Assembly (NCBI GenBank): GCA_007131435.1
Contig: SLQM01000099.1
Location: 1-7,967, forward strand
Length of the DNA stretch: 7,967 nucleotides
From: Syntrophomonadaceae bacterium
Lineage (GTDB): Bacteria > Bacillota > Dethiobacteria > DTU022
Reading direction: 5' to 3'
Positions 1 through 6,670 of the stretch are shown piece by piece. Each line of letters opens with the position of its first letter. The first letter of the stretch is position 1. The position numbers and the translations under genes were made by a program. The notes below the pieces were generated by a model. It was not told where the DNA came from and made no database searches. It worked only from the letters and a program-made list of their open reading frames with translations.

Positions 1-203
1 AGCCTGGGCAGGGGGGTGTTATGAATGGCTACAGTTGATGTAAGCGTGCGGGTAGGGTTATAATATTCTTCGTATGCATAATCTTTACCCTTTTTACACT
101 GAATGCTCCGAACCTTAAGCTCTCCGGGTTCGTCAATTTTCTCACTAACCTGCATTTTGCAGCCCAATGGGCAGAGGATACAAACAATTTCTTTTTCTTT
201 CAT
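1..203 (-). CDS. DUF1667 (COG3862-type) four-cysteine protein, N-terminal part
   Basis: This is the N-terminal 67 codons of a small protein whose C-terminus lies beyond the left edge. The translation begins MKEKEIVCILCPLGCKM and carries cysteines at 8, 11, 15 and 36, a CxxCPxGC motif plus a fourth cysteine that suggests a metal or Fe-S site. This matches the DUF1667 family, 'conserved CXXC pairs', which is usually about 120 residues long and encoded directly after a GlpA-like dehydrogenase and a second FAD oxidoreductase in Clostridia. Its ATG shares one base with the TAA of the upstream oxidoreductase gene (TAATG). A purine-rich site (AGGGAG, 214-219) lies 10 nt upstream, inside that gene. 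Translational coupling and a physical complex with the oxidoreductase are therefore likely. The biochemical role of the family is not firmly known; an electron-transfer role is inferred from the cysteines and the context. Confidence 0.88.
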   Translation of the reverse strand, partial: MKEKEIVCILCPLGCKMQVSEKIDEPGELKVRSIQCKKGKDYAYEEYYNPTRTLTSTVAIHNTPLPR

Positions 204-2992
204 TATTCTGTCTCTCCCTTAACCAGTTCTATGGATAGTTCTTTAAAAGGTTCTGCAGGCAGGTCTGCCTTGTTCAGTTTAATGCTGACCATTTCTCCCG
301 GAAAGAGAACTTCCTTTTTGACTTTTTTTACTTCCTTCTTGCCAGCTTTTAAAAGCAGCTCTGTATCTTTATGCTGGCCACTGACACGCATGTAAAGTTC
401 AATTGTGTCATCCATTAACCCCGTTCTAACCTGGTGGGGAACGATATAGCTGATGGCATTTAGCGGTTTTGTTATAAATGTAAAACCGCCGACTTCTTTT
501 TTATCTTCACAGCGCTTAATAAATTTTGCAGCACCTATGCCTGCCCTCCAGCTTTCCATGGAGACCCAGTCAACCAGGTCGTGAACGTGGACTACATTAC
601 CGCAGGCAAATATTCCCTCTACACTAGTTTCCATGGCCTCGTTTACCACGGGCCCGCCAGTGGACCTGTCAAGAACAATGCCTGCTCCCTTGGAAAGCTC
701 ATTTTCAGGTATCAGGCCTCTTGAAAAAAGGATTGTATCACATTCTAAATCGCGGTACGTGCCGGCAATCGGTTCTTTTTTAGGGTCAGTTTTAGCAATA
801 GTTATTCCTTCAACCCGGTTCTTGCCCTTAATATCAACAATGGTATGCTGAAGCAGCATGGGGATTCCGTAATCTTCAACACACTGCACGTAATTACGAA
901 CAAGGCCTTCAGAGTATGGCTTTCTTTCAATAACGGCAACAACTTCTGCCCCTTCCAAAACCAGGCGCCGGGCCATAATTAAGCCAATGTCGCCTGACCC
1001 AAAAACAACTACTTTTCTTCCAACCATGTATCCTTCAATATTTACAAATCGCTGGGCTGTTCCGGCGGAGAAAATGCCTGCCGGCCTGCTGCCGGGAATG
1101 TTAATTGCACCGCGGGTTCTTTCACGGCAGCCCATTCCGAGTATAACCGCCTTTGCCTGGACCGTGGTCAGACCGTCAGCAGTATTGACAAAAGTTACCG
1201 CGCGATCTTTGCTGACGGATAATACCATGGTGTCAAGCTTACAGCTAATGCCCATCTCTTTTAGCATATCAATATAGCGTTCCGCATATTCAGGCCCGGT
1301 CAGTTCTTCCTTGAACTGGTGTAAACCAAAACCGTTATGTATACATTGCTGTAAAATTCCTCCCAGCTCATGGTCACGCTCTATAACTAAAATATTTTCT
1401 ATGCCCTGTTCCCTGGCAGCGACTGCTGCAGCCATACCTGCCGGGCCGCCGCCTACAACTACCAGGTCATATAGCTCTTTTGCACCCTCTTCAAGTGTAA
1501 GGCCACCGGTATAGGGCAGGCATTCACCTACAGGTCCGCTTTCGCGTAACTCTATGCGTTTATCTTTTGTTGTGCCCGTTAGGATATAAGATCCAGGATT
1601 ATCTTTCATTACATCTGGCAGGTTCATTCCCAGTTCCCTGGCAATAATCTGCATTACACGAGGCCCGCAGAACCCTCCCTGGCAGCGCCCGCCACCGGGC
1701 CTGGTTCTTTTTTTTATTCCATCTACAGTGCGTGCTCCTACCGGCCCTTCTATTGCTTTAACTATTTCACCTTCAGTAATATTTTCACAGCGGCAGATAA
1801 TCCTGCCGAAGCGGGGATCTTCTTCTATTAGCTTATCCTTAGCTTTCCTATCCAGGTACATAAACGGTGTATGGCTTTTTACCCTCGGTATAAAGCTCTG
1901 TTTTTCTTCCAACCCCCCCGTGATTTGATCCAGAATACGGGTTACGTAAAGGGCAATTGCCGGTGCTGCAGCAAGTCCGGGGGAGTCTATTCCGGCAACG
2001 TTGATGAATCCCGGGGATTCATTTGATTCTTCAATAATAAAATCACCGTGGTCTGTTTTGGCGCGAAGCCCACTAAATGATGTAATTACTTCATCAAAGG
2101 GCAGGTTTTTCTTTAACTTTTCTGCGTTGGAACGAATATAAGCTAAACCGGCTGCTGTTGTCTCCGTTGCATCCGGAGAGTCAACCTTTTCTGCGTTGGG
2201 TCCGATAATGAGGTTGCCGTGGCAGGTGGCGGTTAGCAGCACTCCTTTTCCGAGGTCAGTTGGGCAGGGGAAGAGGACATGCTTTGCATAACGCCCGGTT
2301 TTTTTATCCAATAGGAAGTATTCACCGCGCACTGGGTTGATTTTAAACCCCGGCGGGTTAACCATTTCGTTTATTTTGTCGGCATAGAGGCCGGCAGCGT
2401 TAACAATGTAGCTTGTTTCGATACTCTTACCATTACAGCCGATCACAAAGCCGGCTTTTATTTTTGCTATGCTGCTGACAAGGCTGTCAAAGAGAATCTC
2501 AACCCCATTAGCGGCTGCGCTTTCGGCCAAAGCGATAGAGAGCAGGTAGGGATCGGTAATAGCTGCCGTTGGCGCATAGAGCGCTCCAATTGCTTCTTCA
2601 TTTAAACCTTCCTCAACTTGATGCAGTTTATTTTTTTCCAGGATTTCAAGGCCCGGGATACCGTTTTCTAACCCTCGTTCATAAAGCTGGTGCAGCGTTT
2701 TCATTTCTTCATCACAAAAGGCGACTACAAGGGATCCTGTACGGTGATAAGGAACGTCAAGCTCACTACACAAGTTTTCATAAAGGCTGTTGCCTTCTGC
2801 ATTTAGTTTAGCTTTAAGGGTTCCCGGTTCGGGGTCGAAACCGGCATGGACTATGGCACTGTTTGCTTTTGTTGCCCCGTTGGCAACGTCACTGTCCTTT
2901 TCGATTAATACTACCTTCAGGTTGTATCGCGAAAGCTCCCTGGCTATCGATGTTCCTATGATGCCTGCGCCAATTATTGCAACGTCGTACAA
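203..2992 (-). CDS. Fused GlpA-like FAD dehydrogenase / [2Fe-2S] / FAD-NAD oxidoreductase
   Basis: This 929-residue protein joins two flavoproteins. Residues 1-355 are a DAO-type FAD domain (COG0579/GlpA-like): GAGIIG at 8-13, E31 at the end of the second strand, and TKANSAIVHAG at 41-51. Residues 396-455 are a BFD-like [2Fe-2S] domain with ligands C400, C402, C437 and C442. A linker (about 470-507) leads to a second oxidoreductase with an FAD fold (GGGPAG at 514-519, E538) and an inserted dinucleotide fold (GSGDIG at 665-670). E689 after that fold favours NAD(H) over NADP(H). In many Clostridia the two halves are separate genes, followed by DUF1667 as here. The start is TTG, with AGGAGG (3000-3005) 7 nt upstream. 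The likely role is cytosolic oxidation of glycerol-3-phosphate or a 2-hydroxyacid with electron transfer to or from NAD. The substrate is inferred, and L-2-hydroxyglutarate-type substrates cannot be excluded. There is no membrane segment and no glpK nearby. Confidence 0.9.
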   Translation of the reverse strand: MYDVAIIGAGIIGTSIARELSRYNLKVVLIEKDSDVANGATKANSAIVHAGFDPEPGTLKAKLNAEGNSLYENLCSELDVPYHRTGSLVVAFCDEEMKTLHQLYERGLENGIPGLEILEKNKLHQVEEGLNEEAIGALYAPTAAITDPYLLSIALAESAAANGVEILFDSLVSSIAKIKAGFVIGCNGKSIETSYIVNAAGLYADKINEMVNPPGFKINPVRGEYFLLDKKTGRYAKHVLFPCPTDLGKGVLLTATCHGNLIIGPNAEKVDSPDATETTAAGLAYIRSNAEKLKKNLPFDEVITSFSGLRAKTDHGDFIIEESNESPGFINVAGIDSPGLAAAPAIALYVTRILDQITGGLEEKQSFIPRVKSHTPFMYLDRKAKDKLIEEDPRFGRIICRCENITEGEIVKAIEGPVGARTVDGIKKRTRPGGGRCQGGFCGPRVMQIIARELGMNLPDVMKDNPGSYILTGTTKDKRIELRESGPVGECLPYTGGLTLEEGAKELYDLVVVGGGPAGMAAAVAAREQGIENILVIERDHELGGILQQCIHNGFGLHQFKEELTGPEYAERYIDMLKEMGISCKLDTMVLSVSKDRAVTFVNTADGLTTVQAKAVILGMGCRERTRGAINIPGSRPAGIFSAGTAQRFVNIEGYMVGRKVVVFGSGDIGLIMARRLVLEGAEVVAVIERKPYSEGLVRNYVQCVEDYGIPMLLQHTIVDIKGKNRVEGITIAKTDPKKEPIAGTYRDLECDTILFSRGLIPENELSKGAGIVLDRSTGGPVVNEAMETSVEGIFACGNVVHVHDLVDWVSMESWRAGIGAAKFIKRCEDKKEVGGFTFITKPLNAISYIVPHQVRTGLMDDTIELYMRVSGQHKDTELLLKAGKKEVKKVKKEVLFPGEMVSIKLNKADLPAEPFKELSIELVKGETE

Positions 2993-2999
2993 TTGAAAA

Positions 3000-3005
3000 C
3001 CTCCT
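3000..3005 (-). promoter_or_regulatory. Ribosome binding site setting a TTG start
   Basis: The minus strand reads AGGAGG, then a 7-nt spacer (TTTTCAA), then TTG TAC GAC. The perfect Shine-Dalgarno sequence fixes the TTG at 2992 as the start of the fused oxidoreductase. The residues that follow immediately form the first strand of the FAD fold, so no upstream start is needed. Confidence 0.85.
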
Positions 3006-3071
3006 ATTGTTAATGCTTAATGCGAGTAAAAATTATTTGCTGTAAGCACCAAATGTTTTTCTTTTATTCTT

Positions 3072-4262
3072 TTAGTTTAGTTCTTCTATAAATGCAGAAA
3101 TTCTTTTTAGCCCTTCAACAATATTTTCCATTGAGGTGGCAAAGGAAAGTCGCATATATTCGGGTGCACCAAAACCTGTTCCCGGGACTACTGCGACTTT
3201 CTGTTTTTCAAGCAGCAGCGCTGCAAAATCATCACTGCTGTTGATTATTATGCCATTGGCTTTTTTGCCGATTGCCCCGGCCATGCTAACAAACATGTAA
3301 AAAGTACCTTCAGGCTCGAGAGCATCCAGTAAAGGTATTTCCATCACCTTTTTATACATGTACCTGCGGCGTTCATCAAAAGCCAATCGCATTTCCTCAA
3401 CACAGTTTTGCGGTCCCTCAAGTGCAGCAAGGCTTGCCTTCTGGGCGATGGTGTTCGGATTCGATGCGGTATGGCTTTGGACATTAGCCATAACCTTGGC
3501 CAGTTCAGCTGAAGATGCTGTGTACCCTATTCTCCAGCCGGTCATGGCATAACTTTTCGAAACGCCGTTGACCAGGATGGTTAAATCTTTAACCTTTTCG
3601 TTGAATGCGGCTATACTGTAGTGTTTGCGGCTGCCATAAACCAGGTTTTCATAGATTTCGTCCGAGATAATAAATATTTCTTTATCCAGGCAGAAATCTG
3701 CAACCGCTTTCAGCTGTTTCTCGCTGCATATCTGACCGGTTGGGTTAGAAGGGCTGTTTAAAACAAGGGCCCGGGTTTTCTTACTGTGAGCTTTTTCAAG
3801 GTCTTCAGGGGTGACTATGAAGCTATTTTTTTCATCTGTCTCTACAGGGACCGGAATCCCGTCACTTAATTTTACCATTTCAGGATAGCTGACCCAGAAG
3901 GGGATGGGTATTAATACTTCATCACCCGGATTAAGGATGGCGGTGAAGGCATTGCTCAACGAATGCTTGGCGCCATTACTTACCACTACCTGGGCTGGAG
4001 AATATTCAAGGTTATTATCTCGTTTAAGCTTACGGCAGATCGCCTCTTTGAGCTCAGGAGTGCCTGCTGCCGGTGTATAGCGGGTATGGCCTTCATTAAT
4101 TGCATTTATGGCTGCATCCCTGATGTGGGCAGGTGTGTCAAAATCGGGTTCTCCTGCGCCAAAGCCTATAACATCAATTCCCTGGCTTTTCATTTCTTTT
4201 GCTTTGCTGTCAATGGCCATGGTTGGTGATGGAGAAATACTTAATGCTTTTTTGGATAGCAT
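3072..4262 (-). CDS. PLP-dependent class I aminotransferase, aspartate aminotransferase (subgroup I-beta)
   Basis: This 396-residue protein is full length for fold-type I aminotransferases and resembles the Thermus/Bacillus aspartate aminotransferases. It should transfer the amino group between aspartate and 2-oxoglutarate in the cytosol. Visible active-site residues are W123 (PFWVSYPEM), N173 (NSPSNPTG), D201 and Y204 (SDEIYE), the Schiff-base lysine K236 in SKSYAMTGWRIGY, and R371 (MRLSFAT) for the alpha-carboxylate. K99 in SNGAKH aligns with the lysine that binds the distal carboxylate in the Thermus I-beta enzyme, which supports a dicarboxylic substrate. The start is ATG with GAGGTGAT (4268-4275) upstream. 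The gene lies 96 bp after the M23 peptidase gene and 79 bp before the fused oxidoreductase gene, on the same strand. Some relatives also act on prephenate or other amino acids, so exact specificity is inferred. Confidence 0.93.
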   Translation of the reverse strand: MLSKKALSISPSPTMAIDSKAKEMKSQGIDVIGFGAGEPDFDTPAHIRDAAINAINEGHTRYTPAAGTPELKEAICRKLKRDNNLEYSPAQVVVSNGAKHSLSNAFTAILNPGDEVLIPIPFWVSYPEMVKLSDGIPVPVETDEKNSFIVTPEDLEKAHSKKTRALVLNSPSNPTGQICSEKQLKAVADFCLDKEIFIISDEIYENLVYGSRKHYSIAAFNEKVKDLTILVNGVSKSYAMTGWRIGYTASSAELAKVMANVQSHTASNPNTIAQKASLAALEGPQNCVEEMRLAFDERRRYMYKKVMEIPLLDALEPEGTFYMFVSMAGAIGKKANGIIINSSDDFAALLLEKQKVAVVPGTGFGAPEYMRLSFATSMENIVEGLKRISAFIEELN

Positions 4263-4288
4263 TTTTAATCACCTCTTTTTTAGCATTT

Positions 4289-4297
4289 ATTGTATCA
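4289..4297 (-). promoter_or_regulatory. Extended -10 promoter candidate for the aminotransferase gene
   Basis: The minus strand reads TGATACAAT, an extended -10 element (TGn followed by TACAAT) about 27 nt before the ATG at 4262. Transcription would start near 4282, leaving a leader of about 20 nt that holds the ribosome binding site. No good -35 box lies at 17 nt, which is acceptable for an extended -10 promoter. It is read from sequence only. Confidence 0.45.
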
Positions 4298-4358
4298 CGA
4301 ATTTAGTAAATGATCTTAAAGTTTTTCCATGCACAAGCTAATCAAATATATAATATAG

Positions 4359-5360
4359 TTAATTATTGCTATCGATAAGTGTATTAATGTATGCGGGTGG
4401 GATCCAAAGCAGGTCGTTGTCCAGCAGCTGTTCCGGGTTAACCGGTACCTGGCCTATGTTAACCTCCCAGTGCAGGTGAGGCCCGGTAGCATAACCGGTC
4501 ATACCAACTGTGCCTAATGTATCCCCACGATTAATTTCCTGGCCTACTTCAACATATATTTCATGCAGGTGCATATATGTACTCGATAAATTTAAACCAT
4601 GATCGATGATCACAGTGTTGCCTCCAGAAAGCAGAAATTCAGCCAACCTGACAATGCCATCATTTGGGGCAATTATCGGCGCCCCCTCATCTGCTGCAAG
4701 GTCAATGCCGCTGTGCCTGCGTGGAGGGTTTTCGTTAATAATACGGATAGCCCCGTATTCGGATGATACTCTTACATCAAGAGGGTGAATGAATTTTTGA
4801 ATCCAGAGTGGGTGAGGTACGGTAGTGCTGCGTGCAGCTCGGACTTTTTCCCTGTCTTCAGCCAGTCGGGCAGCTGTCCACCCTTCAGTACGGCTGGCAG
4901 GCATGCTGAAGCGGGATAGTCTGAATTCTTTATCGATTATATCAACCTCAGTGTTAATATAAATATTTTCATCGCCCTGCTGAGAAATTGTAATTTCATA
5001 CCGGCCTGGAGATGCTTCATAACTGATTGCAACCACAGCATATAAAAGGTTGCCAGGTTGATAGATGGAAGAAACAGTTCCGGGAAAATCAAAGCTTATC
5101 GTCAGTTCGTCACCGGTAAAAGGTGAAGCGGTTTCGATGATTAAAAAATCGCCAGGCGCCGATTGCATTGGATACAGGACTAAGGGCTGATAACTTGCAT
5201 ACCCATAGTCATCAAGCAGGTGGGCAGGTTTAATCATTTTCGCCGGTTCCGGGCTGTATTCATAATAAGTGCCGAAATCCTGCAACAGGTAATAGGAAGC
5301 CGAGGCAATGAAGAAAACAGGAATGAGGAAAAGAAAACTCAACCATTTTTTATATTTCAT
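4359..5360 (-). CDS. Membrane-anchored M23 family (LytM-type) metallopeptidase
   Basis: This is a predicted cell-wall endopeptidase of 333 residues (335 if started at 5366). Positions below use the longer numbering. A lysine-rich N-terminus and a hydrophobic stretch (8-28) form a signal anchor or signal peptide, so the enzyme should act outside the membrane on peptidoglycan cross-links. Residues about 65-145 look beta-rich and resemble the N-terminal Ig-like domain seen in other M23 proteins. The C-terminal M23 domain (about 190-312) has a full set of residues: H218 and D222 (HSGID), H266 (YMHL), and H297 and H299 (GPHLHWE). In LytM the equivalents are three zinc ligands and two catalytic histidines, so the enzyme should be active. 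The start at 5360 (MKYKKW) is chosen because AGGAG lies 7 nt upstream of it but only 1 nt from the earlier ATG. The gene diverges from the mscS-like gene. Confidence 0.92.
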   Translation of the reverse strand: MKYKKWLSFLFLIPVFFIASASYYLLQDFGTYYEYSPEPAKMIKPAHLLDDYGYASYQPLVLYPMQSAPGDFLIIETASPFTGDELTISFDFPGTVSSIYQPGNLLYAVVAISYEASPGRYEITISQQGDENIYINTEVDIIDKEFRLSRFSMPASRTEGWTAARLAEDREKVRAARSTTVPHPLWIQKFIHPLDVRVSSEYGAIRIINENPPRRHSGIDLAADEGAPIIAPNDGIVRLAEFLLSGGNTVIIDHGLNLSSTYMHLHEIYVEVGQEINRGDTLGTVGMTGYATGPHLHWEVNIGQVPVNPEQLLDNDLLWIPPAYINTLIDSNN

Positions 5361-5367
5361 GGACATG

Positions 5368-5372
5368 CTCCT
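5368..5372 (-). promoter_or_regulatory. Ribosome binding site choosing between two ATGs of the M23 gene
   Basis: The minus strand reads AGGAG C ATG TCC ATG. The AGGAG is 1 nt from the first ATG (5366) and 7 nt from the second (5360). The second ATG therefore has the workable spacing and gives a protein two residues shorter. Confidence 0.7.
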
Positions 5373-5395
5373 ATAAACTATTACTGCTTTTGACT

Positions 5396-5401
5396 ATTAT
5401 A
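5396..5401 (-). promoter_or_regulatory. -10 box candidate for the M23 peptidase gene
   Basis: The minus strand has a perfect TATAAT about 36 nt upstream of the ATG at 5360. No convincing -35 hexamer is seen 16-18 nt further upstream, so this is only a moderate candidate. Confidence 0.35.
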
Positions 5402-5444
5402 TCTGATTCTCATTGCTTAGACCATTTTTTAGAAGAACTGAGTC

Positions 5445-5478
5445 ATCATAACCCTGTTAATTTGCAGGATAGTATGAT
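5445..5478. repeat. Imperfect inverted repeat in the M23/mscS divergent region
   Basis: ATCATA (5445-5450) pairs with TATGAT (5473-5478), and inside it CCTG (5453-5456) pairs with CAGG (5465-5468). The two stems are separated by an unequal internal loop (2 nt against 4 nt). It lies between the candidate -10 of the M23 gene and the mscS start. It could be an operator or chance; no terminator-like T-run is attached. Confidence 0.3.
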
Positions 5479-5513
5479 TAATCGAAGAAAGAGTGTAGTA
5501 ATAAAGTATTTTT

Positions 5514-5520
5514 GGAGGTG
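5514..5520 (+). promoter_or_regulatory. Ribosome binding site setting the TTG start of the MscS gene
   Basis: GGAGGTG is followed by a 6-nt spacer (TAGTAA) and then TTG TTT GAT. This strong Shine-Dalgarno sequence supports the TTG at 5527. No ATG or GTG with a comparable site is seen near the N-terminus. Confidence 0.8.
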
Positions 5521-5526
5521 TAGTAA

Positions 5527-6630
5527 TTGTTTGATAGTATTGGTCGATTCATTGAAGCAATTTTGATAGGCGATAATATTTGGTGGCAATTGGCTGTTGC
5601 CCTGGCCATTGTGTTGTTATCCCTGATGATCAGGAATATTTTTACCCGCCTTATTTTCGGAATTGTTTTAAAAGTGACCCGCAAAACAAAAACCGGGGTT
5701 GACAGCGCAGTGGTTTTGGCTTTTGAAAGCCCTTTAAAATTCTTAATATTGGTTATCGGTTTTTACCTTGCTTTAGCCTATCTGCCCCTGCCCGGTTCGA
5801 TGGATCCGGTATTATTAAATCTTTTAAGGTCAGCAATAATTATCACTATTGCCTGGGGCTTTTACAACATGGTTGGTGGTAATATATTTCGGGAGATTGG
5901 CGATAGGCTTGAACTAGAAGAGGTGATTACCGATTTTATAACTAAAATTATGCGATTCATTGTAATAGCTTTGGCAATTACAATCATTGCCCAGGAATGG
6001 AATTATGATGTCAGCGGTTTCCTGGCCGGGCTCGGGCTTGGCGGCCTTGCTTTTGCCCTGGCGGCAAAGGATACGATTGCCAATATGTTCGGGGGGATTA
6101 TAATTATCCTGGATAAGCCATTTGCTGTAGGAGATTGGATAGTAACTCCCAGCGTGGAAGGGGCTGTTGAGGAGATGACTTTTCGTAGCACCAAGGTGCG
6201 CACCTTTGCCCATGCCCTGGTTACCGTTCCGAACTCTGTAGTTGCCAATGAAGCAATTACCAACTGGACCAGAATGGAAAAGAGAAGGGTTTCATTCCAC
6301 CTCGGCGTAACCTATACTACTCCCCGGGAAAAAATTAAAGTATGTATACAAAGGATAAAGGAATTAATCGAAAATCATCCTGATGTTCGTCCAGGTTCAA
6401 TTTTTGCCCGCTTTGACAATTTCAATGAAAGCAGCCTGGATATACTCATTTTTTACTTTACTAAAACAAAAGACTGGGGAGAGTTCATGCGAGTTAAGGA
6501 AGAAATTAATTATAAGATCATGGAAATCCTGGAGGATGAAGGGGTATCTGTTGCCTTCCCCAGCCGCAGCGTGTATTTAGAAAATCGTGATGGAACTGGC
6601 AGTAAGGATAATAATAAAAAACAGGCCTAA
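5527..6630 (+). CDS. MscS-family small-conductance mechanosensitive channel
   Basis: This 367-residue membrane protein should act as an osmotic safety valve that opens under membrane tension. Hydrophobic segments lie near 18-40, 68-88, 98-118 and 142-157, and are followed by the glycine/alanine-rich pore helix (about 164-195). The pore region, GLGLGGLAFALAAKDTIANM at 168-187 and then KPFAVGDWI, matches the MscS TM3a/TM3b and beta-domain junction. The cytosolic part shows the usual landmarks TVPNS (233-237) and the C-terminal FPSRSVYL (344-351). It has more transmembrane segments than the three of E. coli MscS, more like the larger MscS paralogs. The short charged C-terminal tail ends at a TAA that lies in the loop of the terminator hairpin. 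The start is TTG. The gene appears monocistronic. No convincing promoter was found upstream. Confidence 0.93.
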   Translation: MFDSIGRFIEAILIGDNIWWQLAVALAIVLLSLMIRNIFTRLIFGIVLKVTRKTKTGVDSAVVLAFESPLKFLILVIGFYLALAYLPLPGSMDPVLLNLLRSAIIITIAWGFYNMVGGNIFREIGDRLELEEVITDFITKIMRFIVIALAITIIAQEWNYDVSGFLAGLGLGGLAFALAAKDTIANMFGGIIIILDKPFAVGDWIVTPSVEGAVEEMTFRSTKVRTFAHALVTVPNSVVANEAITNWTRMEKRRVSFHLGVTYTTPREKIKVCIQRIKELIENHPDVRPGSIFARFDNFNESSLDILIFYFTKTKDWGEFMRVKEEINYKIMEILEDEGVSVAFPSRSVYLENRDGTGSKDNNKKQA

Positions 6631-6650
6631 AAATCGGGGCCTGCTTTTTA
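6617..6650. terminator. Bidirectional intrinsic terminator shared by mscS-like and transaldolase genes
   Basis: A hairpin has a 6-bp stem CAGGCC (6622-6627) / GGCCTG (6638-6643) and a 10-nt loop. It is flanked by an A-run on the left and TTTTT (6645-6649) on the right. On the plus strand it ends the mscS-like transcript, and the gene's own stop codon (6628-6630) is in the loop. Read on the minus strand the same stem is followed by a run of six T, so it can also end the convergent transaldolase transcript. Confidence 0.8.
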
Positions 6651-6670
6651 TTACTCTGATAATCATTGCC

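Noticed and set aside
203..2992. Possibility that the 929-residue frame is two genes joined by a lost stop
   Set aside because: The linker between domains is about 35 residues, in frame and without a ribosome site or start codon for the second domain, so a true fusion is the simpler reading.
3010..3023. Tandem 7-mer TTAATGC TTAATGC in the aminotransferase-oxidoreductase gap
   Set aside because: There are only two copies in AT-rich DNA and no sign of a wider array, so it is probably chance.
2993..3060. Weak hairpin ATTTG/CAAAT (3035-3039 with 3050-3054) followed by a T-run on the minus strand after the aminotransferase gene
   Set aside because: The stem is only 5 bp and AT-rich, too weak to call a terminator; read-through into the oxidoreductase gene is more likely.
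5367..5526. Plus-strand promoter for the MscS gene
   Set aside because: TATGAT at 5473-5478 looks like a -10 box, but no -35 hexamer lies at a workable distance; not strong enough to list.
5478..5684. A 68-codon minus-strand frame across the MscS gene start
   Set aside because: It is antisense to the MscS N-terminus and contains that gene's ribosome site; it has no recognisable protein features.
5914..6263. Two minus-strand frames (86 and 99 codons) inside the MscS gene
   Set aside because: Both are antisense shadows of a strongly conserved coding region, with no family resemblance.
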